A DNA stretch of 64,000 bases from Nevskia sp035651715 (GTDB lineage: Bacteria; Pseudomonadota; Gammaproteobacteria; Nevskiales; Nevskiaceae): positions 44,771-108,770 of the forward strand of contig DASRFD010000089.1 of NCBI GenBank assembly GCA_035651715.1. The letters run 5' to 3'. Each line of letters starts with the position of its first letter. Position 1 is the first letter of the stretch. The notes under the pieces are model-generated. The model saw nothing but the letters and a program-made list of their open reading frames with translations, was not told the DNA's origin and did no database searches. Positions 23,109-31,248 of the stretch are shown here, in pieces. A program made the translations under genes and the position numbers.

Positions 23109-24203
23109 TCAGCCCGCCGTGGCTTTGGCCTGGTCGTGGCAGTTGTCGCGGTGCCCGTCGGCGCAGCCGGCGCGCTCGAGCTGGATCGTGGCATGGACCA
23201 CGCCGAAACGCTCGCTCAGGCGCTTCCGGATCGCGCCCAGCGCCGCGTCCTGGTCCACGCTCTCGCCGATCACCGCGTGCAGGGTCATCATCGGCCGCGA
23301 GTCGGTCAGCGACCAGGCGTGCAGGTGGTGCACGCCGCTGACGCCCGCCACCTCGGCGACGAGGTCGGCGGAGACTTCCTCGATCTCGATGCCCGGCGGC
23401 GCGCCTTCGAGCAGGATGTGGGCCGATTCGCGGGTGACGCGCCAGCCGCCGCGCAGGATCAGCAGCGCCACCACCGCCGACAGGATCGGATCGATCGGCA
23501 TCCAGCCGCTGAGCATGATGATGCCGGCAGCGACCATGGCCGCGGCGGAAGCCAGCAGGTCGCCCAGCACGTGCAGCACGGCGCTGCGCATGTTGAGGTT
23601 GTCGCCGCCGTCGCGCAGCACCAGGAAGGCGGCGATGTTGGCGAGCAGGCCGATGCCGGCGACGACCAGCATGATCAGCCCCTGCACCGGCTCGGGCCGG
23701 AACAGGCGCACCGCGGCTTCGTAGAGGATCCAGGCGCTCAGCGCCAGCAGCACCAGGCCGTTGACGAAGGCGGCCAGCACCTCGTAGCGCTGGCGGCCGT
23801 AGGAATACTGCTCGTCGGCCGGCCGCTTGCCCACGCGCAGCGCGAACAGCGCCAGCACCAGCGAGGCGGAATCGGTCAGCATGTGGCCGGCGTCGGCGAT
23901 CAGCGCCAGCGAGTGGGCGATGATGCCGCCCGCCACCTCCACCAGCATGAAGACGGCGATCAGCACCAGCGCGATGGTCAGGCGCCGCTCGTTGCCGCTG
24001 CCATGGGCGTGGCCGTGATGGCCGTGGCTGTGGCCATGTCCATGCGCGTGCCCGCGGTGGGCCCGGTGGCCGTGGTCATGCCCGCGGCCGTGGCGATCGT
24101 GATCATGGTCATGGTCGTGGCCATGATCGTGATCGTGATCGTGATCGTGGTCGTGATCGTGATCGTGGTCGTGGCCGGCGTGGCTGTGCGAGTGCTCGCT
24201 CAT
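23109..24203 (-). CDS. Cation diffusion facilitator (CzcD/ZitB-like) with very His-rich N-terminus
   Basis: A 364-residue CDF transporter: six membrane helices with paired metal-site motifs IADAGHMLTDS (helix 2) and VLHVLGDLLAS (helix 5), and a C-terminal ferredoxin-like cytoplasmic domain ending in a Cys/His tail (CADGHRDNCHD). The first ~70 residues hold about 30 histidines, mostly HD dipeptides, probably a metal buffer. It exports Zn, Co, Ni or similar in exchange for protons. It starts eight bases after the AcuI-like gene, whose last codons supply the GGGGAG ribosome site. Confidence 0.93.
   Translation of the reverse strand: MSEHSHSHAGHDHDHDHDHDHDHDHDHGHDHDHDHDRHGRGHDHGHRAHRGHAHGHGHSHGHHGHAHGSGNERRLTIALVLIAVFMLVEVAGGIIAHSLALIADAGHMLTDSASLVLALFALRVGKRPADEQYSYGRQRYEVLAAFVNGLVLLALSAWILYEAAVRLFRPEPVQGLIMLVVAGIGLLANIAAFLVLRDGGDNLNMRSAVLHVLGDLLASAAAMVAAGIIMLSGWMPIDPILSAVVALLILRGGWRVTRESAHILLEGAPPGIEIEEVSADLVAEVAGVSGVHHLHAWSLTDSRPMMTLHAVIGESVDQDAALGAIRKRLSERFGVVHATIQLERAGCADGHRDNCHDQAKATAG
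24091..24174. repeat. GATCGT/GGTCGT hexamer tandem repeat inside the CDF gene
   Basis: Imperfect tandem hexamers encode alternating His and Asp. Such tracts are prone to slippage in steps of two residues, so the His-rich arm probably varies in length between strains without breaking the frame. Confidence 0.8.
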
Positions 24204-24210
24204 CGGCGTC

Positions 24211-25215
24211 TCAGTTCTCCCCGCCGATCCGTACCAGGGTGCGGCCCAGCACCTTGCTGCCGATCAGCTCGGCGCAGACCGCCGGCACTTCGTCCAGCGT
24301 GACGGTGCGGCGGGCGATCTGCGCCAGCTGCGCCGGCTTCCACTCGCCGGCCAGCTTTTGCCAGATCGCCTCGCGCCAGGGGCGCGGCACTTCCACCGAG
24401 TGGATGCCGAGCAGGCTGACGCCGCGCAGGATGAAGGGCATCACCGTGGTGTTGAGCTTGAAGTCCTGGGCCAGGCCGACGCTGCCGATGTTGCCCCAGG
24501 GCTTCACCGTGCGCGTCAGGTAGGCGAGGGTGTCGCCGCCGAGGTTGTCCACCGCGCCGCCCCAGCGCGCGGCTTCCATCGGCTTGCCGCCGAGGTCGAG
24601 GGTGTTGCGGTCGACGATCTCGTCGGCGCCGAGCATGCGCAGGTACTGCTCCGCTTCCGGCGTGCTCTTGCCGGTGATCGCCGCCACCTGGAAGCCGGCG
24701 CGCTTGAACAGGCTGATGGCGACGCTGCCGACGCCGCCGGTGGGGCCGGTGACGGCGATCGGGCCGTGCGCCGGCGCCTGGTGGTTCTCCAGCATGCGGC
24801 GCAGCGCCATCGCGGCGGTGAAGCCGGCGGTGCCCAGGGCCATCGCCTCGGACAGGCTCAGCCCCGGCGGCAGCGGCACCACCGACTCGGCCGGCACGCG
24901 CGCCAGCTCGGCCAGGCCGCCGTCGAGCAGCTCGCCGTGGTTGCAGCCGGTGACCAGCACCTTGTCGCCGGCCTTGTAGCGCGGATCGCTGCTGCTCTCC
25001 ACCGTGCCGGACAGGTCGATGCCGGCGACGCGCGGCATGGCGCGCATGATGCGGCTCTTGCCGGTCACGGCCAGCGCATCCTTGTAGTTGAGGCAGGACC
25101 AGGCGACGCGGATCACCACCTCGCCCGGCGTCAGGTCCGCCAGCTGGAGCTGCTCGAAGCGGGCCTGGAAGGTTTTCTCGACCTGGTGCACGCGCAGGGC
25201 TTTGAACGTCGGCAT
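24211..25215 (-). CDS. AcuI/YhdH-type acryloyl-CoA reductase (zinc-free MDR family)
   Basis: The 334-residue medium-chain reductase fits the YhdH/AcuI branch: CLNYKDALAVTGKSRIMR, PRVAGIDLSGTV, a CNHGELLDGGLAE stretch, nucleotide-binding TGPTGGVGSVAISLFKRAG and LLGIHSVEVPRPWRE. Enzymes of this branch reduce acryloyl-CoA to propionyl-CoA with NADPH. The ATG at 25215 has GGAAA upstream; a GTG five codons earlier is less likely. It is co-directional with the CDF gene, but a functional link is not obvious. Confidence 0.92.
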   Translation of the reverse strand: MPTFKALRVHQVEKTFQARFEQLQLADLTPGEVVIRVAWSCLNYKDALAVTGKSRIMRAMPRVAGIDLSGTVESSSDPRYKAGDKVLVTGCNHGELLDGGLAELARVPAESVVPLPPGLSLSEAMALGTAGFTAAMALRRMLENHQAPAHGPIAVTGPTGGVGSVAISLFKRAGFQVAAITGKSTPEAEQYLRMLGADEIVDRNTLDLGGKPMEAARWGGAVDNLGGDTLAYLTRTVKPWGNIGSVGLAQDFKLNTTVMPFILRGVSLLGIHSVEVPRPWREAIWQKLAGEWKPAQLAQIARRTVTLDEVPAVCAELIGSKVLGRTLVRIGGEN

Positions 25216-25286
25216 GGGGATTTCCGGCACAATGGAAGCGGTTCGCTGTCCCTATTTTGCCCCATTTATCCCGCCTTCAAGCTTTC

Positions 25287-25904
25287 ATGACCCAGTACGA
25301 ACGCAACCCCCCGCTCACCGAGGCCGACGTGCTGCCCGATCCGCTGGCGCAGTTCCAGCGCTGGCTGGCCGACGCCGAGGCCGGCGGTCTGGTCGAACCC
25401 ACCGCGATGGCCCTGGGCACGGTGGCGGCGGACGGCCGGCCGTCGGTGCGCATCGTGCTGTTCAAGGGCCTGCACGACGGCGGCTTCACCTTTTACACCA
25501 ACTACGATTCGCGCAAGGGCGCCGAGCTGGCCGCACGGCCGCAGGCGGCGCTGACGTTCTGGTGGGACCGGCTGGAGCGGCAGGTGCGCATCGAGGGCCG
25601 GGTGGAGAAGGTGCCGCAGGAGCTGTCGGACCGCTATTTCCATGGCCGCCCGCGCGGCTCGCAGATCGGCGCGTACACCTCGCGCCAGAGCCGGGTCGGC
25701 ACGCGCGCCGACCTCGACGCGCGCCTGGCCCAGACGGTGCAGCGCTTCGAGGGCCAGGACATCCCGCTGCCGGATTACTGGGGCGGCTATCGCGTGGTGC
25801 CCGACAGCATCGAATTCTGGCAGGGCCGCGCCAACCGCGTCCACGACCGCCTGCGCTACGTGCGCGAAGGAGCGGGCTGGCGCCTCGAGCGGCTGGAGCC
25901 GTGA
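25287..25904 (+). CDS. pdxH: Pyridoxamine 5'-phosphate oxidase
   Basis: A 205-residue FMN enzyme that makes pyridoxal 5'-phosphate from PNP or PMP. Diagnostic stretches are present: PTAMALGTVAADGRPSVRIVL, FYTNYDSRKG, the RVEKVP...SDRYFHGRPRGSQIGAYTS region and C-terminal WQGRANRVHDRLRY...WRLERLEP. The start matches the family (MTQYERNPPLTEADVLPDPLAQF). Its stop overlaps the GTG of the cupin gene. Confidence 0.97.
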   Translation: MTQYERNPPLTEADVLPDPLAQFQRWLADAEAGGLVEPTAMALGTVAADGRPSVRIVLFKGLHDGGFTFYTNYDSRKGAELAARPQAALTFWWDRLERQVRIEGRVEKVPQELSDRYFHGRPRGSQIGAYTSRQSRVGTRADLDARLAQTVQRFEGQDIPLPDYWGGYRVVPDSIEFWQGRANRVHDRLRYVREGAGWRLERLEP

Positions 25905-26365
25905 GCGGTTGGGTCGAACGGCTCGGCTTGGAGCCGCACCCCGAGGGCGGCTATTTCCGCCGCATCTATACTAGCCCGCACGCCCATGCCACGCCGCAGG
26001 GCGGACGGCCGCTCTGCACTTCGATCTACTACCTGCTCACCGGCGCGCAGCCGGTCGGGCGGCTGCACCGCAACCGCAGCGACATCCTGCATTACTTCCT
26101 CGACGGCGGGTCGCTCGAATACCTGCTGCTCGGTGCGGACGGCGCGCTGCGGCGCGAGCGGCTGGACGCGCAGACGCGCTTCCTGCCGGTGCCGGGCGGC
26201 TGCTGGAAGGCCTCGCGCCTGCTCGACGGCGCCGGCCACGCGCTGATCGCCGAGGTGGTCACGCCGGGCTTCGACTACGCCGACCACCAGTTCGGCGCGG
26301 CCGCGGACCTGCAGCGGGAGCACCCGCAGCACCTGCAAGCCCTGGCGCCGTTCCTGCGTCCGTGA
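25901..26365 (+). CDS. Cupin_5 (DUF985) protein
   Basis: A 154-residue single beta-barrel protein with the DUF985 signature: LGLEPHPEGGYFRRIY at the start, SIYYLLTGAQPVGRLHRNRSDILHYF and the C-terminal VVTPGFDYADHQFG. It is read from GTG overlapping pdxH (GTGA). Proteins of this family bind sugars or metals but have no assigned role. The last 107 bases overlap the 3' end of the convergent citrate synthase-like gene. Confidence 0.9.
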   Translation: MSGWVERLGLEPHPEGGYFRRIYTSPHAHATPQGGRPLCTSIYYLLTGAQPVGRLHRNRSDILHYFLDGGSLEYLLLGADGALRRERLDAQTRFLPVPGGCWKASRLLDGAGHALIAEVVTPGFDYADHQFGAAADLQREHPQHLQALAPFLRP

Positions 26366-27503
26366 CGGCCGGCGGCCGCACGCCGCCGTAGACTGCCCGC
26401 GGCCGGATCAATCCCAGCGGCCGCTGCTCCAGCGCGTGCGCGATCCAGCCGACGCAGCGCCCCAGGCAGAACAGCACGAAGGCGCCGCCCGCCGGCAGCC
26501 GCAAGTGGCGGCGCAGCGCCACCAGCGCGAAGTCCAGGGCCGGCGCTTCGCCCTGCAGGTCCAGCGCCGCCGCCAGCACGGCTTCGCGGCGGCCGTCGGC
26601 CGGCAGCCGGCCGAGAATCCAACGCGCGCGCGGATCGCCGTCGGGATACAGCGGATGGCCGAAGCCGGGGATGGCGCGGTGCTGCTCCAGCCGGCGCGCC
26701 AGCAGCGCGCGCGGTTCGGCGCCGGCGTCCAGCTCGTCCCACATCTGCTCGACCAGCGCCGTCATCTGCCCATGCCGCGGGCCGGACAGCGCGCCCAGGC
26801 CGCCGCGCACCGCCTCGCGCAGGCTGGCGCCGGTGGAAGCGATGACCCGCGCGGCGAAGCCCGAGGCATTCAGCTCATGGTCGGCGCAGAGCACCAGCGC
26901 GCCGCGCACCAGCGCTTCGCCGGCGGGTTGGAGCCTCCAGGCGCGGGCGCACTGGCGGTGGATCGGCATGGCCGACGGCGCAACGCCGAGCAGGCAGGCC
27001 GCCATCTCGCGCAGCAGTGCGGCGGGGTTGTCGTCGTTGGCGGCGGCGCCGAGGGCGAACAGCGCCTGCGCGCGCCGCAGCGGCATCCCGTCGCCGCCGG
27101 CCGCTGCGGCCGCGCGCCGCGGCGGCGGCCAGGATGGCGCGCGTTGCGCAAAAGGATCGTCCGGCGCGGCCCACAGCAGGCGCGCCACCTGTTCGAGGCC
27201 GGCGCCGTCGGCCAGCGCCGCCGCATCGACGCCGCGGAAATACAGGTGGCCGCGCTCGATCAGGCACAGGCCCGATTCGAGCAGGGGCGGCCCGAAGTCG
27301 AGCGCGCCGCTGGCCGCCTTGCCGGCACGCCGCCGCAGCGGCCGCTGCGCCAGCCGCTCCACCTCGCTGCGGCGATAACGATGGGTGCGATGGTCGGGGC
27401 CGGGCAGGGCGCGCAGCAGGCCGCGGCTGACGTAGCTGTACAAGGTCGGCCGCATCACGCCGAGCAGCGCGCAGGCCTCGCCGGCGGAGATCAAGGTGCT
27501 CAT
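26259..27503 (-). CDS. Citrate synthase-family protein with N-terminal MerR-like HTH
   Basis: The 414-residue protein begins with a MerR-type helix-turn-helix (1-55: SAGEACALLGVMRPTLYSYVSRG...THRYRRSEVERL) followed by a compact citrate synthase domain. The catalytic set is kept: His209 (DHELNAS), His283 (GFGHPLYP) and Asp324 (ALDFAL). The domain ends at LIRPRAVYGG (373); a further ~40 Pro/Gly/Arg-rich residues are read through the 3' end of the convergent cupin gene. Small citrate synthase-like enzymes with this fusion could be citrate or methylcitrate synthases that also bind DNA, but the HTH may have only a structural role. Confidence 0.82.
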   Translation of the reverse strand: MSTLISAGEACALLGVMRPTLYSYVSRGLLRALPGPDHRTHRYRRSEVERLAQRPLRRRAGKAASGALDFGPPLLESGLCLIERGHLYFRGVDAAALADGAGLEQVARLLWAAPDDPFAQRAPSWPPPRRAAAAAGGDGMPLRRAQALFALGAAANDDNPAALLREMAACLLGVAPSAMPIHRQCARAWRLQPAGEALVRGALVLCADHELNASGFAARVIASTGASLREAVRGGLGALSGPRHGQMTALVEQMWDELDAGAEPRALLARRLEQHRAIPGFGHPLYPDGDPRARWILGRLPADGRREAVLAAALDLQGEAPALDFALVALRRHLRLPAGGAFVLFCLGRCVGWIAHALEQRPLGLIRPRAVYGGVRPPAVTDAGTAPGLAGAAGAPAAGPRPRRTGGRRSRSPA

Positions 27504-27510
27504 GCGCCGC

Positions 27511-27539
27511 AGTATTGGCCGACAGGTTGATCGGTTCAA
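27511..27539 (-). promoter_or_regulatory. Possible promoter of the HTH-citrate synthase gene
   Basis: On the minus strand TTGAAC (27534-27539), 17 bases, AATACT (27511-27516). The start codon would follow the -10 by only seven bases, implying a leaderless message; no Shine-Dalgarno is visible. The facing methyltransferase gene has TTGACC-17-TGCAAT at 27546-27574, so the two promoters are back to back. Confidence 0.35.
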
Positions 27540-27630
27540 TCGAGATTGACCCCCCACCGGGCCGGTGCTGCAATCGCCGCGCATGCTTGCGACACGGCCG
27601 TGTCTTCACTTCAACCTGGAGACACTGAGG

Positions 27631-28404
27631 ATGGACCACGTCGATTTCGGCCTCACCGCGGCCGACTATGGCCGGCATCGCGCCGGCTTCCCCGACGATT
27701 TCTTCGCCCGGGCTGCGGCGTCCTGGGCGGTGGGCCTGCCGGGCCAGTGCCTGCTCGACCTGGGCACCGGCACCGGCGCCCTGGCACGCGGGTTCGCCGC
27801 GCGCGGCTGCCGCGCCACCGGGCTGGATCCGGCGGCGCCGATGCTGGAGCAGGCGCGCGCGCTGAGCCGCGCGGAAGGGCTGGAGGTTGGCTACGTGCAG
27901 GCGCGGGCGGAGCAGACCGGCCTGCCCGACGCCGGCTTCGACGTCGTCGCCGCCGGCCAATGCTGGCACTGGTTCCAGCGGCCGCGCGCGGCGGCCGAGG
28001 CGATGCGCCTGCTGCGGCCGGGCGGCGCGCTGCTGATCGCGCACTTCGACTGGCTGCCGCGGCCCGGCTCGGTGGTGGAAGCGACCGAAGCGCTGATCCT
28101 CAAGCACAACCCGCGCTGGACGATGGGCGGCGGCTGCGGCATCCACTGGCGCTGGTTCGCCGACCTGGAAGGCGCCGGCTTCACCGGCCTGGAGTGCTTC
28201 AGCTTCGACCTCGACCAGCCCTACAGCCACGAGGCCTGGCGCGGCCGCATCCGCGCCAGCGCCGGCATCGCCGCCTCGCTGCCGCCACAGGCGGTGGCCG
28301 CGTTCGACGCCGAGCACGCGCAGCTGCTGGCCGCACGCTTCCCGCAGCCGTTGCTGCAGGCGCCGCACCGGGTGTTCGCGCTGCTCGGCCGCAAGCCAGG
28401 CTGA
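27631..28404 (+). CDS. Class I SAM-dependent methyltransferase
   Basis: A 257-residue Rossmann methyltransferase: motif I LLDLGTGTGALARGFA (about 41-56), an acidic GLDPAAPML loop, motif AGFDVVAAGQCWHWF and LLRPGGALLIAHFDWL. The QCWHWF segment is typical of the UbiE/trans-aconitate methyltransferase-like branch (YcgJ-like); substrate unknown. Chosen start ATG with GGAG eleven bases upstream. It is divergent from the HTH-citrate synthase gene; trans-aconitate methylation would link the two, but that is speculation. Confidence 0.88.
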   Translation: MDHVDFGLTAADYGRHRAGFPDDFFARAAASWAVGLPGQCLLDLGTGTGALARGFAARGCRATGLDPAAPMLEQARALSRAEGLEVGYVQARAEQTGLPDAGFDVVAAGQCWHWFQRPRAAAEAMRLLRPGGALLIAHFDWLPRPGSVVEATEALILKHNPRWTMGGGCGIHWRWFADLEGAGFTGLECFSFDLDQPYSHEAWRGRIRASAGIAASLPPQAVAAFDAEHAQLLAARFPQPLLQAPHRVFALLGRKPG

Positions 28405-28475
28405 AAGCGGAGAGGGCGGCGCTGCCGCGAAGGGCGGCCGAACGCGCACGGCCGGATCCGCCGCCCGGTTCCCAG

Positions 28476-29132
28476 CTAGCGCAGGCTGATGACCGCCCAG
28501 CCCCGGCGCTGCGCCTCGGCGCGCAGGGTCGGATCGGGGTCCACCGCCACGGCGGTGTCGGCGAAGTTCAGCAGCGGCAGGTCGTTGTGCGAGTCGCTGT
28601 AGCAGGTGGAGCGGCGGTATTCGATGCGCATGCGCTCCAGCCAGTCGCGCAGGCGCAGCACCTTGCCCTCGCGGAAATTGGCGTGGCCGGTGATGCGGCC
28701 GGTGTAGCGGCCGTCGATCATTTCCGGATCGGTCGCCAGCAGGTGCGGCACGTCGAGCAGGGCGGCGATGGGCTCGGTGATGAAGCGGTTGGTGGCGGTG
28801 GTGATGATCAGGATGTCGCCGCGGCCGCGGTGCTGGTCCAGCAGCGCCCGCGCGCCGCGCGCGACGCAGGGCTCGATCTTGTCGCGCACGAAGCGCTCGC
28901 GCAGCGCGTACAGCTCCCGCGGCTCGCCGGCGGCCAGCGGCGCCAGCGAAAAGCTGGCGAAGGCGTCGATGTCCAGCGTGCCGGCCAGGTACTGGTCGTA
29001 AAAAACCTTGTTCTGGCGCTCGTAGGCCGCCCCGTCCACCTTGCCCTGCTCGACCAGGAACTGGCCCCACAGGTAGTCGCTGTCGCCGTCCAGCAGGGTG
29101 TGGTCAAGGTCGAAGATGGCCAGGTCGGTCAC
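28476..29132 (-). CDS. HAD-family phosphatase (SerB/HisB-N-like)
   Basis: A 218-residue HAD hydrolase of subfamily IB: catalytic IFDLDHTLLDGDSD (residues 6-19; Asp8 nucleophile, Asp10 acid), motif II IITTATNRFI (about 109-118) and motif III/IV YSDSHNDLPLL (about 181-191). Pseudomonas carries a similar gene next to rppH, where a histidinol-phosphatase role has been proposed. It is divergent from rppH here, which supports orthology of the locus. Confidence 0.9.
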   Translation of the reverse strand: MTDLAIFDLDHTLLDGDSDYLWGQFLVEQGKVDGAAYERQNKVFYDQYLAGTLDIDAFASFSLAPLAAGEPRELYALRERFVRDKIEPCVARGARALLDQHRGRGDILIITTATNRFITEPIAALLDVPHLLATDPEMIDGRYTGRITGHANFREGKVLRLRDWLERMRIEYRRSTCYSDSHNDLPLLNFADTAVAVDPDPTLRAEAQRRGWAVISLR

Positions 29133-29279
29133 GATTCAGGAGTCCGGGGGAGGCGCCGCCGCGCCGGTTTGAACAGTCCGGGGCGGGCAGCCGCGGCGCT
29201 TGTCGGGACGACATTATTGCTGGCGCAAACGGCGCTGTGAAAGAATCCCCCCAACTTTTGAAATTTTACTGCAATAAAC

Positions 29280-29801
29280 GTGATTGACGCGGATGGGTTT
29301 CGTCCCAACGTGGGCATCATCCTGGCCAGTGCGGCGTCCCAGGTGTTCTGGGCCAAGCGCATCCGCCAGGATGCCTGGCAGTTCCCGCAAGGCGGCATCC
29401 AGCGCAACGAGACGCCGGAGCAGGCGCTGTACCGCGAGCTGGAGGAGGAGCTGGGGCTGAAGCCGGAGCACGTCCAGCTGCTCGGCGTCACCGCCGACTG
29501 GCTGCGCTACCGCCTGCCCAGCCGCCTGATCCGGCGCGGCCGCCACCCGGTGTGCATCGGCCAGAAGCAGAAGTGGTTCCTGCTGCGCATGCAGTGCGAG
29601 GAATGCCTGGTCAATTTCAATGCCACCGCCCATCCGGAGTTCGACGGCTGGCGCTGGGTCGACTACTGGCAGCCGCTGCAGGAGGTGGTCGCGTTCAAGC
29701 GCGAGGTCTACCGCGGCGCCCTCAACCAGCTGGCGCCCCTGCTGGGCCTGCAGCCGCGCGAAACGCCCGCCCCGGCCGCCGCCGGCCCCGCCGGGCACTG
29801 A
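29280..29801 (+). CDS. rppH: RNA pyrophosphohydrolase
   Basis: The 173-residue Nudix enzyme converts 5'-triphosphate mRNA ends to monophosphate and so starts RNase E decay. Nudix box GGIQRNETPEQALYRELEEE (residues 38-57) is complete, and FRPNVGIIL and KQKWFLLRM are family-specific. It is read from GTG; the A+T-rich leader has no good Shine-Dalgarno. Confidence 0.96.
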   Translation: MIDADGFRPNVGIILASAASQVFWAKRIRQDAWQFPQGGIQRNETPEQALYRELEEELGLKPEHVQLLGVTADWLRYRLPSRLIRRGRHPVCIGQKQKWFLLRMQCEECLVNFNATAHPEFDGWRWVDYWQPLQEVVAFKREVYRGALNQLAPLLGLQPRETPAPAAAGPAGH

Positions 29802-29844
29802 TCCACCCCGGTGCGCCAGCCCCTGGCGCGCTCAGCTCCGATTC

Positions 29845-29877
29845 ATAATTGACAATCATTATCATTCGCGATCAAAT
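29845..29877 (+). promoter_or_regulatory. Fur box overlapping the bfd promoter
   Basis: TTGACA (29849-29854), 17 bases, TCAAAT (29872-29877). ATAATTGACAATCATTATC (29845-29863) matches 14 of 19 Fur consensus positions, the last ten exactly, and covers the -35. Iron-replete Fur would repress bfd, as known in other gammaproteobacteria. Confidence 0.8.
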
Positions 29878-29913
29878 ATGGCATCGCTGCTCTATCCGCG
29901 GGTGCCGTTCGCC

Positions 29914-30126
29914 ATGTATGTCTGTGTCTGCCGCGCCGTTTCCGACAGCAAGATCCGCCAGGCCATGGAGCAGGGCGCCTGCACCGTGCGCGCGCTGAAG
30001 GACCAGCTCGGCGTGGGCAGCGTCTGCGGCCGCTGCGTGCCGGAAGCGCGCCACCTGCTGGCGCAGCACCGCAATAGCCAGCCGCTGCGCCTGGACCAGC
30101 TCGACTCGCTGACCGCGGCCGCCTGA
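29914..30126 (+). CDS. bfd: Bacterioferritin-associated ferredoxin
   Basis: A 70-residue [2Fe-2S] protein with the Bfd ligands: CVC (residues 4 and 6) and VGSVCGRCVPEA (Cys at about 38 and 41, the C-x-C...C-x2-C pattern). Bfd docks on bacterioferritin and reduces its stored iron for release. The ATG that follows the predicted transcription start was chosen; an upstream in-frame ATG overlaps the -10. bfr lies 82 bases downstream. Confidence 0.95.
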   Translation: MYVCVCRAVSDSKIRQAMEQGACTVRALKDQLGVGSVCGRCVPEARHLLAQHRNSQPLRLDQLDSLTAAA

Positions 30127-30208
30127 GCGCCGCCCGCCGAACTCTTGCCCGGCGCGCGCCGAACGCGCAAGGTACGGTCCCTGTGCCCACCTCAACGGAG
30201 TCCGGTCC

Positions 30209-30697
30209 ATGCGCGGTGATCCCAAGGTACTCGAGCATCTCAATCTGGCCCTGCGCAACGAGCTGACCTCGATCAACCAGTACTTCCTGCATTACCGCAT
30301 GCTGCGCAACTGGGGCCTGGCGCGCCTGGCCAGGCACGAGTACGAGGAGTCGATCGACGAGATGAAGCACGCCGACCGGCTGATGGAGCGCATCCTGTTC
30401 CTCGAGGGCCTGCCCAACCTGCAGGACCTGGGCAAGCTCTACATCGGCGAGAACGTCACCGAAGTCCTGCAATGCGACCTGCGCCGCGAGCGCGAGGCGC
30501 ACCCGATGTACAAGGAGGCCATCGCCTATTGCGAACAGGTGCAGGACTACGTCACCCGCGAACTGCTGGTGGACATCCAGGAGAGCGAGGAGGAGCACAT
30601 CGACTGGATCGAGACCCAGCTCGGCCTGATCGAGAAGGTGGGGTTGCAGAACTACCAGCAGTCGCAGATGAAGCCGGAAGAAGGCTCCAGCTCGTAA
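30209..30697 (+). CDS. bfr: Bacterioferritin
   Basis: A 162-residue ferritin subunit with intact ferroxidase ligands Glu18, Glu51 and His54, and heme ligand Met52 (SIDEMKHADR). The C-terminal half has EEEHIDWIETQL with further ligands. It stores iron in a 24-mer with heme at subunit interfaces. It follows bfd, usually an oppositely regulated partner; any separate promoter in the 82-base gap is not clear. Confidence 0.97.
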   Translation: MRGDPKVLEHLNLALRNELTSINQYFLHYRMLRNWGLARLARHEYEESIDEMKHADRLMERILFLEGLPNLQDLGKLYIGENVTEVLQCDLRREREAHPMYKEAIAYCEQVQDYVTRELLVDIQESEEEHIDWIETQLGLIEKVGLQNYQQSQMKPEEGSSS

Positions 30698-30760
30698 CTG
30701 CGGCCATGCCGCGGGGCCCTTCGGGCTCTCCGCGCTCTGGCGTGAGGCGCGGGCGCTTCC

Positions 30761-31177
30761 TCAAAACGGCTTGACCACGACCAGGATCACGATGGCGACC
30801 AGGAACAGCGCCGGCACCTCGTTGGCGAGGCGCCAGAAGCGGCCGCTGCGGCTGTTCTGCTTCGCCGCGAAGCGGCGCACGTTGGCCTTGAGCCAGCCCT
30901 GGTAGCCGGACAGCAGCAGCACCAGCGCTAGCTTGGCGTGCAGCCAGTGCGCCTGCAGGTACGCCGGCTCCAGCAGCAGCATCCAGACGCCGAAGCCCCA
31001 GGTGCCCAGCATGGCGATGGTGCCGATGCCGTACAGCTTGCGCTCCATCGTGGCGAAGCGCTGGTGGCCCTCCTCGTCGCGCACCTCGCAGTGGTAGACG
31101 AACAGGCGCGGCAGGTAGAACAGGCTGGCGAACCAGCTGACCACGAAGACGATGTGGAAGGCTTTGACCCAGAGCAT
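30761..31177 (-). CDS. hemJ: HemJ-type protoporphyrinogen IX oxidase (CopD/UPF0093 family)
   Basis: A 138-residue protein of four membrane helices with the family motifs WVKAFHIVFVVSWFASLFYLPRLFVYH and LHAKLALVLLLSGYQG, plus NEVPALFLVAIVILVVVKPF at the end. The conserved His in helix 1 (His8) and Lys in helix 3 match HemJ, which oxidises protoporphyrinogen in many proteobacteria lacking hemG/hemY. It is divergent from argC, a conserved arrangement in Pseudomonas as I recall. Confidence 0.88.
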   Translation of the reverse strand: MLWVKAFHIVFVVSWFASLFYLPRLFVYHCEVRDEEGHQRFATMERKLYGIGTIAMLGTWGFGVWMLLLEPAYLQAHWLHAKLALVLLLSGYQGWLKANVRRFAAKQNSRSGRFWRLANEVPALFLVAIVILVVVKPF

Positions 31178-31248
31178 GGCCGGCGGGATTCGTTACTGGA
31201 ATTGCCACACAAGGTATCATTCCATCCCCTGAAAACCCAGGAACGCCT

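Noticed and set aside
24091..24174. Tandem repeat considered as a CRISPR or VNTR locus.
   Set aside because: Unit is 6 bases without spacers and lies within the His-rich coding sequence of a CDF transporter.
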